From assembly GCF_032190615.1 (NCBI RefSeq), contig NZ_JAVLAT010000001.1, forward strand, positions 2,259,105 through 2,323,104: a DNA stretch of 64,000 nt. The letters run 5' to 3'. Position numbers and translations under genes: made by a program. Within the stretch, counting starts at the first letter, position 1. Each line of letters starts with the position of its first letter. The notes below the pieces were generated by a model. It did not search any database, was not told the DNA's origin, and saw nothing but the letters and a program-made list of their open reading frames with translations. Shown one piece after another: positions 9,301 to 17,415 of this stretch. The stretch is from Brucella pseudogrignonensis (GTDB lineage: Bacteria; Pseudomonadota; Alphaproteobacteria; Rhizobiales; Rhizobiaceae).

Positions 9301-9711
9301 ATGAAAACATTTATTACGCAAGTCTTCACGTGGTGGAATAGCCAGACGCTTGGCACCCGCCTTCATACCTGGCGCAAAGGCGAACGGGTTGGCGAAGATG
9401 AGTTTGGTAATATCTACTATCAGGGTGGCAAAGACTCTGAAGGTCGTACCCGTCGCTGGGTGATTTTCAACGGTTATGCAGAAGCAAGCTCGATCCCTCC
9501 GGGCTGGCATGGGTGGATTCATCACCGCGTTGATACACCGCCAAGCAAGGAAGACTACAAGCCACGTGACTGGCAGAAGCCACATTTGCAGAACCTTACA
9601 GGTTCGCCACTCGCTTATCGTCCAAAGGGCGCGATTGCTATTCCGGGAACAACACCGGGCGAACGTCCGCGCGTTACGGGTGAATATGACGCCTGGACAC
9701 CGGGTAACTAA
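9301..9711 (+). CDS. NADH:ubiquinone oxidoreductase NDUFA12-type subunit
   Basis: The 136-residue protein matches the NDUFA12/B17.2 family, an accessory subunit of respiratory complex I found in alphaproteobacteria and mitochondria. Family marks are GTRLHTWRKGERVGEDEFGN (residues 18-37), the YYQGG and GRTRRWVIFNGYAEAS blocks, IPPGWHGWIHHRVD, and a proline-rich C-terminus with a YDAWTPG ending. It has no transmembrane helix and should sit on the matrix-like, cytoplasmic arm of the complex. It is followed by a clean terminator, so it is probably monocistronic. Confidence 0.93.
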   Translation: MKTFITQVFTWWNSQTLGTRLHTWRKGERVGEDEFGNIYYQGGKDSEGRTRRWVIFNGYAEASSIPPGWHGWIHHRVDTPPSKEDYKPRDWQKPHLQNLTGSPLAYRPKGAIAIPGTTPGERPRVTGEYDAWTPGN

Positions 9712-9724
9712 TTAAGCAGAAAAT

Positions 9725-9751
9725 ACGGCATGATTATTCATGCCGTTTTTT
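9725..9751 (+). terminator. Intrinsic terminator after NDUFA12-type gene
   Basis: A perfect 9-bp stem (9725-9733 with 9738-9746) and four-base loop are followed by a run of six T. Confidence 0.9.
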
Positions 9752-9887
9752 ATTGCGCGCGGTTTGCGTAAATGGGCTGAGGATATATGCCTCTGCTGTG
9801 TGACGATACGGCATTGTTGCTTGCGACTGGGCAACGAATCGTCACATTTGATCCCTAGGAATTATCCCGGCGCTATAATTAACCAGA

Positions 9888-10361
9888 TTGATACGGATAT
9901 CCGTTTTGACGAAGTATTCTCCCAGCACGGCTATAAACGGTAAAAACTGGTTCAAGCAGACATCTAAGGCTGCTTTGCTCGCGCTGTTGGTTGGTTCGTT
10001 CAGCTTCAATGCAGCTTATGCCGAGCGTATTTCTAATCCCGTTGCAGAGTTTTCGGGGCTGGATAAGATCACAGGCCGTATTACCAGCTTTGACGTTTAT
10101 ATTAATGAGACCGTGCAGTTCGGTGCGCTACAGGTAACGCCGAAGGTTTGCTATTCGCGTACCGAGAGCGAAACTCCGCGTACCGATAGTTTTGTCGAAG
10201 TTGATGAAATTACGCTTGATCGTAAGATTCGTCGCATCTTCACCGGCTGGATGTTTGCTGATAGCCCGGGTCTGAATGCCGTTGAGCATCCGATCTATGA
10301 CGTATGGCTGAAAGACTGTAAACAGAAATCTGATGTTCCACCGCCGGATCAGCGTAAGTAA
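9888..10361 (+). CDS. DUF2155 domain secreted protein
   Basis: The conserved core is DUF2155, with blocks NPVAEFSGLDKITGRI, FDVYINETVQFGALQV, PKVCYSRT and WMFADSPGLNAVEHPIYDVW. A hydrophobic stretch before AYA-ER (about residues 28-45) looks like a Sec signal peptide, so the mature protein should be periplasmic with two conserved cysteines that may form a disulfide. The start is uncertain. The listed TTG (9888) lacks a ribosome site, and TTG at 9906 is an alternative. A perfect TATAAT at 9874-9879 lies so close that the message would be nearly leaderless. Function is unknown. It converges with aat. Confidence 0.8.
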   Translation: MIRISVLTKYSPSTAINGKNWFKQTSKAALLALLVGSFSFNAAYAERISNPVAEFSGLDKITGRITSFDVYINETVQFGALQVTPKVCYSRTESETPRTDSFVEVDEITLDRKIRRIFTGWMFADSPGLNAVEHPIYDVWLKDCKQKSDVPPPDQRK

Positions 10362-10370
10362 TCATTAGAT

Positions 10371-10985
10371 TTAAAAAATGGCATTGCCCTGAAGCGCTTC
10401 ATCAAGAAGCGCTTCATATTTTTTGCGCTTCACTTCGATTGCGCCAAAGCGCTCAAGGTGGGCTGTGGTAAATTGCGTATCCAGCAGCACAAATCCCTGT
10501 TTCTTCAGGTGCTCAACGAGATAAGCAAGGCAGACCTTTGATGCGTCGCGCTTGCGAGTGAACATGCTTTCGCCGAAGAAAGCGCGGCCCAGCGTTACGC
10601 CATATAGCCCGCCAACCAGCTGACCGTCATGCCATGCTTCAACCGTGTGGCAATGACCAGCCTCAAAAAGCTTACCATAGGCCTCGCGGATGGGAGCGTT
10701 GATCCATGTTCGCGCACGTTCGCCGGAGCCACACGCGCAGCCGTCGATAACGCCCTCAAAATCACTGTCGAGCTTAATTTCAAAAACAGCTTGTCGGATA
10801 GTTTTTTGCAGGCTTTTCGGAACGTGAAAGCCATCAAGCGGGATGATGCCGCGCTTATCAGGTCGAACCCAGAAAATCTCGGGATCGTCCGCTTCTTCTG
10901 CCATAGGGAAAACCCCGGTGGCATAGGCCCGCAGGAGCAATTCCGGGTCGATTGAATAGTCGTCCGGGGAAGCTCCTGCGGTCAA
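10371..10985 (-). CDS. aat: Leucyl/phenylalanyl-tRNA--protein transferase
   Basis: Aat adds Leu or Phe to proteins with N-terminal Arg or Lys, marking them for ClpS/ClpAP degradation (N-end rule). Family motifs are [63 protein letters not shown] and FFGESMF, with the C-terminal [16 protein letters not shown]. The open frame reaches 11039, inside accC, by 49 bases. TTG at 10985 avoids that overlap and gives about 204 residues with an N-terminus like other Brucella-type Aat proteins, so it is preferred. The gene follows accC within six bases, as the last gene of the acc operon. Confidence 0.93.
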   Translation of the reverse strand: MTAGASPDDYSIDPELLLRAYATGVFPMAEEADDPEIFWVRPDKRGIIPLDGFHVPKSLQKTIRQAVFEIKLDSDFEGVIDGCACGSGERARTWINAPIREAYGKLFEAGHCHTVEAWHDGQLVGGLYGVTLGRAFFGESMFTRKRDASKVCLAYLVEHLKKQGFVLLDTQFTTAHLERFGAIEVKRKKYEALLDEALQGNAIF

Positions 10986-10990
10986 TTTAC

Positions 10991-12349
10991 TTATGCACCT
11001 GATGTTTCTGACTGCTGAGCCAGATACTTCTCCAGCCAATGGATATCATAATCACCATTAGCAATGTCCTGATTGGAAATCAGGTCCTGGAAAAGGGGCA
11101 GGGTCGTCTTGACACCATCGACCACGAACTCATCAAGTGCGCGACGCAGACGCATCATGCATTCAACACGGTTGCGGCCGTGTACGATCAGCTTGCCGAT
11201 GAGGCTATCGTAATATGGCGGAATGCGGTATCCGGAGTAAACGCCCGAATCCACACGGATGCCAAGGCCACCCGGCGTATGATAATGGGTGATCAAGCCC
11301 GGTGAAGGCGTGAAGTTGCGCGGATCTTCAGCATTGATGCGGCATTCAATGGCATGGCCATGGAAGCGAACATCGCTCTGCTTGACGGAAAGGCCGAGAC
11401 CAGCTGCTACGCGGATCTGCTCGTGAACGAGGTCGATGCCGGTAATAGCTTCAGTGACTGGATGCTCCACCTGAAGACGGGTGTTCATTTCGATGAAATA
11501 GAACTCGCCGTTTTCATAGAGAAATTCGATCGTGCCTGCGCCGCGATAGCCCATATCGGCCACAGCATTGGCACAGATCATGCCGATCTTGTCGCGTGCT
11601 TCCGCATTCAACGCTGGCGAATTGGCTTCTTCCCAGACCTTCTGGTGACGACGCTGCAACGAGCAGTCGCGTTCGCCAAGATGGATTGCATTGCCGGCAC
11701 CATCGCCCATGACCTGTACTTCGATGTGACGCGGCTTTTCGAGATATTTCTCGATGTAAACTGCATCATCACCAAAAGCTGCACCCGCTTCGGTACGCGC
11801 TGTGGCAAGTGCTACGGCCAGATCATCTTCAGTGCGCGCGACCTTCATACCGCGGCCACCACCACCGGCAGATGCCTTGATGATGACTGGATAGCCGATT
11901 TCTTTTGCGATGCGCTTGGCTTCGCCTTCGTCGGTTACGCCACCATCTGAACCGGGAACGACTGGGATGCCGAGGCGCTTAGCGGTGCGCTTGGCTTCAA
12001 TCTTGTCGCCCATGATACGGATATGCGAAGAAGTTGGTCCGATGAAGGTAATGCCATGTGCTTCAAGAATCTCAGCGAACTTGGCATTCTCGGAAAGGAA
12101 ACCGTAGCCCGGATGGATTGCGTCCGCGCCGGTGATTTCACAGGCGGCAACGATTTGATGAATATTCAGGTAGCTGTCGCGTGATGGAGGCGGTCCAATG
12201 CACACGCTTTCGTCAGCAAGACGAACATGCATCGCATCGGCGTCTGCCGTGGAATGAACTGCGACCGTCTTGATGCCCAGTTCTTTACAAGCCCTGAGCA
12301 CACGAAGAGCGATTTCGCCACGATTGGCTATGAGTATCTTTTGAAACAT
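10991..12349 (-). CDS. accC: Acetyl-CoA carboxylase, biotin carboxylase subunit
   Basis: AccC carboxylates the biotin on AccB using ATP and bicarbonate, the first half of malonyl-CoA synthesis. The N-terminus [17 protein letters not shown] is the standard biotin carboxylase start. The glycine-rich ATP lid [14 protein letters not shown], the block HIEVQVMGD and the catalytic region [16 protein letters not shown] are all intact. The frame extends to 12370, but ATG at 12349 matches the family start; its ribosome site is weak. It follows accB on the same strand, separated by a 160-base gap that holds a dispersed palindromic repeat. Confidence 0.97.
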   Translation of the reverse strand: MFQKILIANRGEIALRVLRACKELGIKTVAVHSTADADAMHVRLADESVCIGPPPSRDSYLNIHQIVAACEITGADAIHPGYGFLSENAKFAEILEAHGITFIGPTSSHIRIMGDKIEAKRTAKRLGIPVVPGSDGGVTDEGEAKRIAKEIGYPVIIKASAGGGGRGMKVARTEDDLAVALATARTEAGAAFGDDAVYIEKYLEKPRHIEVQVMGDGAGNAIHLGERDCSLQRRHQKVWEEANSPALNAEARDKIGMICANAVADMGYRGAGTIEFLYENGEFYFIEMNTRLQVEHPVTEAITGIDLVHEQIRVAAGLGLSVKQSDVRFHGHAIECRINAEDPRNFTPSPGLITHYHTPGGLGIRVDSGVYSGYRIPPYYDSLIGKLIVHGRNRVECMMRLRRALDEFVVDGVKTTLPLFQDLISNQDIANGDYDIHWLEKYLAQQSETSGA

Positions 12350-12386
12350 TGCGCTTTGCTGCCCGTTCATTGAATAAGCCTGAATT

Positions 12387-12494
12387 CTAAAGCATGTCTC
12401 TCAAAAGTGGAAACCGGTTTTGAGATAAAGACATGCTTAAAAACAAAGAGATAGAGCGAGTGTTGAGGATACCATAGGGTGCGACACGCTCTAA
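12387..12494. repeat. Rhizobial palindromic intergenic repeat (RIME/Bru-RS-like), copy 2
   Basis: The element shares AAAGTGGGAACCGGTTTT-like core and AGAGC/GCTCT borders with the copy at 6966-7070, in the opposite orientation. It forms a nested hairpin from AAGCATGTCT and AGACATGCTT arms. It lies inside the accB-accC intercistronic gap, so it would be transcribed with the operon. Confidence 0.65.
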
Positions 12495-12511
12495 TGACCC
12501 AATGGGTCGTC

Positions 12512-12979
12512 TTATTCAATGACGACAAGTGGTTCGCCGAATTCAACAGGCGCTGCATCTTCAACCAGAATTGCCTTAACCGTGCCAGCACGTGGAGCGG
12601 CGATCTGGTTCATTGTCTTCATAGCTTCGATGATGAGAAGGGTCTGGCCTTCCTTAACCTGTGTGCCAACTTCGATGAAGTTGCGTGCGCCAGGAGCGGG
12701 CGCGAGATAGGCCGTGCCGACCATTGGTGAAGGAACCGCATTCTTGCTAAGTTCCGCTTTGGTCGGCTCTGTGGCTACAGCAGCAGTAGCAACAGGTGCA
12801 GCGGCAGCAACCGGTGCTGCCTGCATGACAGTTGCCGCTGCCTGAACCGTTACATTGCGCGAAACGCGAATGCGGAGTTCACCATGTTCGACTTCGATAT
12901 CGGTGAGGTCGGTTTCATTGAGAATGTTCGCGAGATCGCGGATTGTATCTTTATCGATGACGGAAGTTTTGCTGGACAT
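12512..12979 (-). CDS. accB: Acetyl-CoA carboxylase, biotin carboxyl carrier protein
   Basis: AccB carries the biotin that moves carboxyl groups between AccC and the carboxyltransferase. The C-terminal biotinyl domain is complete. The biotinylation motif EAMKTMNQ places the modified lysine at residue 121, and [20 protein letters not shown] follows. A flexible alanine/valine/proline linker (about residues 44-80) joins it to the N-terminal helix [20 protein letters not shown]. Length, 155 residues, is typical. It lies between aroQ (17 bases upstream) and accC on the same strand. Confidence 0.97.
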   Translation of the reverse strand: MSSKTSVIDKDTIRDLANILNETDLTDIEVEHGELRIRVSRNVTVQAAATVMQAAPVAAAAPVATAAVATEPTKAELSKNAVPSPMVGTAYLAPAPGARNFIEVGTQVKEGQTLLIIEAMKTMNQIAAPRAGTVKAILVEDAAPVEFGEPLVVIE

Positions 12980-12996
12980 ATCAGGCCCCTTTACGC

Positions 12997-13458
12997 TTAC
13001 CCGTTGTTTTCTTCTTCTTTGGCAATTGCCGCGAGTGCGCGCAGGCCGAGCAGGTATCCTTCCGCGCCAAAGCCGCAGATAACGCCCTTGGCGACTGCGG
13101 AGACATAGGAATGATGCCGGAACGCTTCACGCGCATGAATATTCGACAGATGCACCTCAACAACCGTTACCTTGGCCGAGCGGATTGCATCGTGAATAGC
13201 AACCGAAGTATGACTGTAAGCAGCCGGGTTTATCAGGACATAGGCGTTTTTATTGCCTGCTTCCTGAATCCAGCTGACCAGATCACCTTCGTAATTCGTC
13301 TGACGAAAATCGACAGTAAGGCCCAGTTGTTCAGATTCGCGTTTGCAGCTCGCTTCGATATCATCGAGCGTTGCCACACCGTAGATGCCCGGCTCGCGCT
13401 TCCCAAGAAGATTGAGATTGGGGCCGTTCAAAACAAAAACCGTTTTTACCATGTTCAT
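12997..13458 (-). CDS. aroQ: Type II 3-dehydroquinate dehydratase
   Basis: AroQ dehydrates 3-dehydroquinate to 3-dehydroshikimate in the shikimate pathway. The type II signature is present: [12 protein letters not shown] at the N-terminus, the catalytic tyrosine in [29 protein letters not shown] with the conserved histidine, and [17 protein letters not shown]. Start ATG 13458 (153 residues) or ATG 13452 (151) are both possible; neither has a strong ribosome site. It heads the minus-strand operon aroQ-accB-accC-aat, an arrangement shared across the order. Confidence 0.95.
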   Translation of the reverse strand: MNMVKTVFVLNGPNLNLLGKREPGIYGVATLDDIEASCKRESEQLGLTVDFRQTNYEGDLVSWIQEAGNKNAYVLINPAAYSHTSVAIHDAIRSAKVTVVEVHLSNIHAREAFRHHSYVSAVAKGVICGFGAEGYLLGLRALAAIAKEEENNG

Positions 13459-13646
13459 CCGTTATGGATTACGGGCCTATTACGAAATTTCGATTACACT
13501 TCGCATTCCATATAGAGAGGTTAGACGCAAGCTGAAACCCTCTAAATTAATGCTAATGTTACACCACAGCGTTTTTCCCGCTATTCTTTGTGGAATGAAT
13601 GCAATTTGTGGCAAAAATAGTCACTTATTTGTTTTGGCGAGTGGAT

Positions 13647-13675
13647 CGCGCCCTGAAGAAAAACTGCAGGGCGCG
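13647..13675 (-). terminator. Possible terminator hairpin after the DsbA-like gene
   Basis: A perfect 9-bp GC-rich stem (13647-13655 with 13667-13675) lies 12 bases beyond the DsbA-like stop. No strong T run follows on the minus strand, so it may only stabilise the 3' end. The remaining intergenic DNA up to aroQ holds no gene I can recognise. Confidence 0.45.
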
Positions 13676-13687
13676 CTCCTAATCGGC

Positions 13688-14488
13688 TCAGCTTTTATCA
13701 GCTGTACGTGCAGCGGCGATTCTTTCGATCAGACCTTCGGCACCGATTGCACCCGGCACCAGATCGTTTCCGATGATGTAAGATGGCGTTCCGGTGATGT
13801 TAAGCTTTTGTGCGAGCTGATAGGTTTCCTGGAAAGCTTTTGTGATCGCAGGGTCTTTCATCTTCTCGCGAAGCTGGACTTCATCAGCACCAAGCTTGAC
13901 TGCGTCGGCGATAGCTGAGGCTTCGGTTGCGCGTTCCTGTGCGCCTAAAAGAACTTCATGATACTCGACATATTTTTCCGGCATCAAAGCTTTGAAAGCC
14001 TGCGCGACAACATGCGCGCGCATCGAGTCTGGTCCGAGGATCGGAAATTCCTTCATCACGAAGCGAACATTCTTATCGTTTTTGAGGATCGCTTCCATGT
14101 CGGGCAGGGCGCGTTTGCAATAGCCGCAATTATAATCGAAAAACTCATAAACCGTGACGTCACCGTCTGGATTACCAAACACTGCGTCATGTGCAGGATT
14201 GAAAAGCTGATCCTGACTGGAAGCCAGAACCTGCTTCACCTGTTCTTGAGCTGCCTCTGCCTGTTTAGTTTCAAGGGCAGTTTGCACTTCGACCATGATT
14301 TCCGGGTTCTGTAGCAAATAATTGCGCACAATGCTTTCGACAGCCTGTTGGGTCATCGCAGGTGCCGCAGCCGCCTCAATCGGGGCAACTGGCGCTGGAT
14401 GCTTCTCAGTTCCTGCATAATAGCCGAGAGCGAGGGCTCCGGCACCAATGATGCCGCCTGCCAATCCGCCTAAAATTACGTTCTTCAT
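13688..14488 (-). CDS. DsbA family thiol oxidoreductase, membrane anchored
   Basis: An N-terminal hydrophobic glycine-rich segment (about residues 4-24) anchors or exports the protein. A helical spacer follows (about 45-95), then a thioredoxin fold with the redox motif CGYC at 121-124 inside FFDYNCGYCKRALPD. The downstream ITGTPSYIIG block has the cis-proline expected of DsbA/DsbG-like proteins (Com1/BdbD-like group). It should form or rearrange disulfides in periplasmic proteins. ATG 14488 is preferred over an in-frame GTG three codons earlier. It is downstream of the M48 protease gene on the same strand but separated by a terminator-like hairpin. Confidence 0.9.
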   Translation of the reverse strand: MKNVILGGLAGGIIGAGALALGYYAGTEKHPAPVAPIEAAAAPAMTQQAVESIVRNYLLQNPEIMVEVQTALETKQAEAAQEQVKQVLASSQDQLFNPAHDAVFGNPDGDVTVYEFFDYNCGYCKRALPDMEAILKNDKNVRFVMKEFPILGPDSMRAHVVAQAFKALMPEKYVEYHEVLLGAQERATEASAIADAVKLGADEVQLREKMKDPAITKAFQETYQLAQKLNITGTPSYIIGNDLVPGAIGAEGLIERIAAARTADKS

Positions 14489-14521
14489 ATCGATCACTTT
14501 CTTACGTTCTGAAAAACTGCT

Positions 14522-14546
14522 CAGACATTCTCAATTGGAATGTCTG
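14522..14546 (-). terminator. Intrinsic terminator after the M48 protease gene
   Basis: A 9-bp perfect stem (14522-14530 with 14538-14546), read on the minus strand, is followed after four bases by a run of five T. It lies five bases after the protease stop. Confidence 0.65.
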
Positions 14547-14550
14547 GGGA

Positions 14551-15969
14551 TTATTTTTTCTTCGTTTTGGCGTTGATGATGTCTTGCGCGCGCAGCCAGT
14601 CGGGCGTTCCCCGTTTCATCTGTTTTTGAGCGCGAATAGCAAAAATTTGGGCCTGCTGTAGGTTGCCGGAATAGTAGTTCATGTCTGCCGTTGCAAGATC
14701 AGCACGCGCCATATCGCCAGACTGGCCATAAGCCTGTGCGAGATAACCATATCCTCCCGGAAATTCGGGGTCGGCTGCAATCCCTGCTTTTAGCTCCTTG
14801 ATTGCATTCGGCATATTAGCTTTGGTGCCGGTCAGCATTAAAGCACGACCATAGCTCATCCGCAGCAATGGTGACTTGCGCGTATCCAACGCAACGGCGC
14901 GCTGGAATGCTTTTGCAGCACCTTGAGCGTCGTTGGCCTTGATCAGCACTTCGCCCATCATTTCATGGAAATACGGATTTTTTGGCTGTTCTTTAATCAG
15001 CGCTTCGAACTTCGGAATTGCGGAACGCGCCGAGCCGTTCAGGTAAGTTGTGATTGCACTGCCGTAACGCGCAGGCAAGCCACCGGGATTGGCTTTAAAC
15101 ATGCGTTGCAATGCGCCCATATTGTTAGAATAGGCAGCAATCTTAGCACGCGCCATATCATGTCTGAGCTGAAGAGCGGCTGAGTCCGTCTTGTTGTAAT
15201 TTGGACTCTTTTTTGCGAGCTCCTGCAGATTGGCTATGCGTTCACGCGGCAACGGGTGGCTGATGCGATACTGATCGATCTGCGTGCCTGAAAGCGAAAG
15301 GGCAGAAGCAAACCGCTGGAATGTATCGAGCATTCCTTTTGTCGATTGGCCAGTTGCATTGAGATAATTCACCGCCAGACGATCCGCAGTGATTTCTTCA
15401 GTGCGCTGATAGCTCAACAGGCTGCGCATCGCCATTTCGTTACTACCCATGGCAATGCCACCGCCAGCACCCGCAGCGCCGCTGCTGCCTGATGCTGCAC
15501 CCGCAACGCCAACGCCAACGCCAAGCAACATGCCGATAACCGCCATCGTGCGGGCACGGCTTAATTGTTCACGCAAACGGTCCTGATGGCCGCCTGCAAT
15601 ATGGCCTGCTTCATGTGCAATTACGCCGATAATTTCATTGGGCGTTTCGGACTGCATGATTGCGCCGGTATTGATGAAAATACGGCGTCCATCAACAAAA
15701 GCATTGAAGCTTTGGGAATTGACGAGAATGACGCGGACACCGCGTCCACCCAGATTAGCTGCTTTAAGGATTGGTCCAGCATAATCCGCAACAAGCGCTT
15801 CAATCTCAGCATCACGCACAACCGGAACGCCACCACCACGTGACTGAGCCTGTGCAGGCAATACGCCCGTAACGCCGATAGCAAGTGCCGCAAAAGCGGC
15901 TACGGAACGGCGGATGACGCGGCGGAAAGAAAACGCTTCCATCGGAAAAGTTGCAGACATGCTCCCCAT
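14551..15969 (-). CDS. M48 family periplasmic metalloprotease with TPR region (BepA-like)
   Basis: A signal peptide ends near VLPAQA-QS. The zinc-binding HExxH motif appears as IAHEAGHIAGGHQ (about residues 118-130), and the third ligand glutamate is in RTEEITADRLAVNYL. The C-terminal half (about 260-470) is helical with TPR-like repeats such as AKAFQRAVALDTRKSPLLR. This architecture matches YfgC/BepA, which degrades or chaperones misassembled outer-membrane proteins in the periplasm. ATG 15969 is preferred because GAGAGG stands four bases upstream; ATG at 15981 and 15960 are alternatives. A methionine- and glycine-rich insertion follows the zinc motif. Confidence 0.9.
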   Translation of the reverse strand: MGSMSATFPMEAFSFRRVIRRSVAAFAALAIGVTGVLPAQAQSRGGGVPVVRDAEIEALVADYAGPILKAANLGGRGVRVILVNSQSFNAFVDGRRIFINTGAIMQSETPNEIIGVIAHEAGHIAGGHQDRLREQLSRARTMAVIGMLLGVGVGVAGAASGSSGAAGAGGGIAMGSNEMAMRSLLSYQRTEEITADRLAVNYLNATGQSTKGMLDTFQRFASALSLSGTQIDQYRISHPLPRERIANLQELAKKSPNYNKTDSAALQLRHDMARAKIAAYSNNMGALQRMFKANPGGLPARYGSAITTYLNGSARSAIPKFEALIKEQPKNPYFHEMMGEVLIKANDAQGAAKAFQRAVALDTRKSPLLRMSYGRALMLTGTKANMPNAIKELKAGIAADPEFPGGYGYLAQAYGQSGDMARADLATADMNYYSGNLQQAQIFAIRAQKQMKRGTPDWLRAQDIINAKTKKK

Positions 15970-16143
15970 TATGCCTCTCATCCTGCTTAAAAGAAAATGA
16001 TGCGAATCTTAAAGGTCAAATCTACTTTAAGGGCTTTATCTCAATCTTCATCGCTGTTTTTACCAAAGCCGCTGTTGCTTTACCAATTCGGCGATTATAG
16101 GGCGAGGGAGTAACATTGCATTCCCTGCATTTTGGAGACTAAG

Positions 16144-17307
16144 TTGAATACTCTTTCACACCGAAGCGCGGTCGAACCGTTTCACGCCATGGATGTTCTG
16201 GCGGAGGCCAATCGTCGTCGTGCGGCGGGCCATCCGATAATTTCGATGGCAGTAGGCCAGCCAGCAGACCCTGCGCCGCAAATTGTGCGGCTGGCTGCGG
16301 AACGCGCCCTGAAAGATGGTCGCATCGGTTACACCGATGCACTTGGTCTCATCGAACTGCGTGAGGCGATTGCTGCGCATTATGCGCAGTGCTATGGCGT
16401 ATCTGTTTCGCCTCAGCGTATTGCGATTACCACAGGCTCATCGGCTGCGTTTAATCTGGCATTTCTGGTCTATTTCGATCCGGGCGACCGTGTTGCAATC
16501 ACGCGTCCGGGTTATCCGGCCTATCGCAACATTCTGACGGCGCTTGGCCTTGAAGTGGTTGAAATCGCCAATGAAGGCGGCGCATCAGGTGCACTGACCG
16601 CTCAGGCATTGGCAGCTGCTCATGCGGAAAAGCCGTTGAAGGGCGTGCTTTTTGCAAGCCCGGCCAACCCAACGGGTGCCGTGATAGACAAACCAGAACT
16701 CAAGGCAATCATTGAAACAGCGCAGGAACTCGGCATTCGCGTTATTTCGGATGAAATTTATCACCGCCTTTCTTATGAAGCCGAAGATGTAACTGCTTTG
16801 CAGATTTCAGATGATGTGACGATCATCAACTCGTTCTCAAAATATTATTGCATGACCGGTTGGCGCATTGGCTGGATGGTGTTGCCGGAAGCTGATGTGC
16901 GGGCAATCGAGTGCCTCGGTCAGAGCCTTTATATTTCAGCGCCTGAACTTTCGCAGCGCGCTGCAATCGAAGCATTCAATGCGACCGCTGAGCTTGAGCG
17001 CGTGAAAGATCGCTATCGCCAGAACCGCAAAATCCTGCTCGATCATCTTCCAACAATGGGATTGAGCCTTGCTGCACCGATGGATGGCGCATTCTACGCC
17101 TATTGTGATGTTTCTCGCTTCACCAATGACAGCATGGAATTTGCACGTCAGATGATCGCTGAAACCAATATTGCCGCCACACCGGGTCGCGATTTTGATC
17201 CGATTGATGGTCATCGAACTATGCGATTTTCTTATGCGGGCAGCATTGAGGAAATAGAGGAAGTGGTACGTCGTCTTGAAGCTTGGCTGCCACAGCAAAA
17301 GGCCTGA
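16144..17307 (+). CDS. Class I/II pyridoxal-phosphate aminotransferase
   Basis: This is a fold-type I aminotransferase. The cofactor lysine lies in NSFSKYYCMTGWRIGW, the substrate/PLP blocks include ASPANPTGAV and VISDEIYHRLSY, and the C-terminal arginine is in HRTMRFSYAG. Members with this pattern include aspartate/aromatic/alanine aminotransferases, and the specificity cannot be read from sequence. TTG 16144 is chosen as start because GGAG lies six bases upstream; the frame also allows TTG at 16132. It is transcribed away from the M48 protease gene and ends at a bidirectional terminator shared with rne. Confidence 0.9.
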   Translation: MNTLSHRSAVEPFHAMDVLAEANRRRAAGHPIISMAVGQPADPAPQIVRLAAERALKDGRIGYTDALGLIELREAIAAHYAQCYGVSVSPQRIAITTGSSAAFNLAFLVYFDPGDRVAITRPGYPAYRNILTALGLEVVEIANEGGASGALTAQALAAAHAEKPLKGVLFASPANPTGAVIDKPELKAIIETAQELGIRVISDEIYHRLSYEAEDVTALQISDDVTIINSFSKYYCMTGWRIGWMVLPEADVRAIECLGQSLYISAPELSQRAAIEAFNATAELERVKDRYRQNRKILLDHLPTMGLSLAAPMDGAFYAYCDVSRFTNDSMEFARQMIAETNIAATPGRDFDPIDGHRTMRFSYAGSIEEIEEVVRRLEAWLPQQKA

Positions 17308-17360
17308 CCATAAAACACCAGAGCGCTTCAAACTTTTCGGAGCGCGCTCTAAACCTAAAA

Positions 17361-17386
17361 GAAAACCGGCGTTTCCGCCGGTTTTC
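17361..17386. terminator. Bidirectional intrinsic terminator
   Basis: A perfect 10-bp stem (17361-17370 with 17377-17386) and six-base loop separate the aminotransferase gene from the 3' end of rne. The outer arms are A- or T-rich on each side. A short imperfect palindrome at about 17322-17352 just before it resembles a fragment of the dispersed repeat. Confidence 0.88.
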
Positions 17387-17415
17387 TTATATTCTACATC
17401 AGAGTGTGGCTGGGT

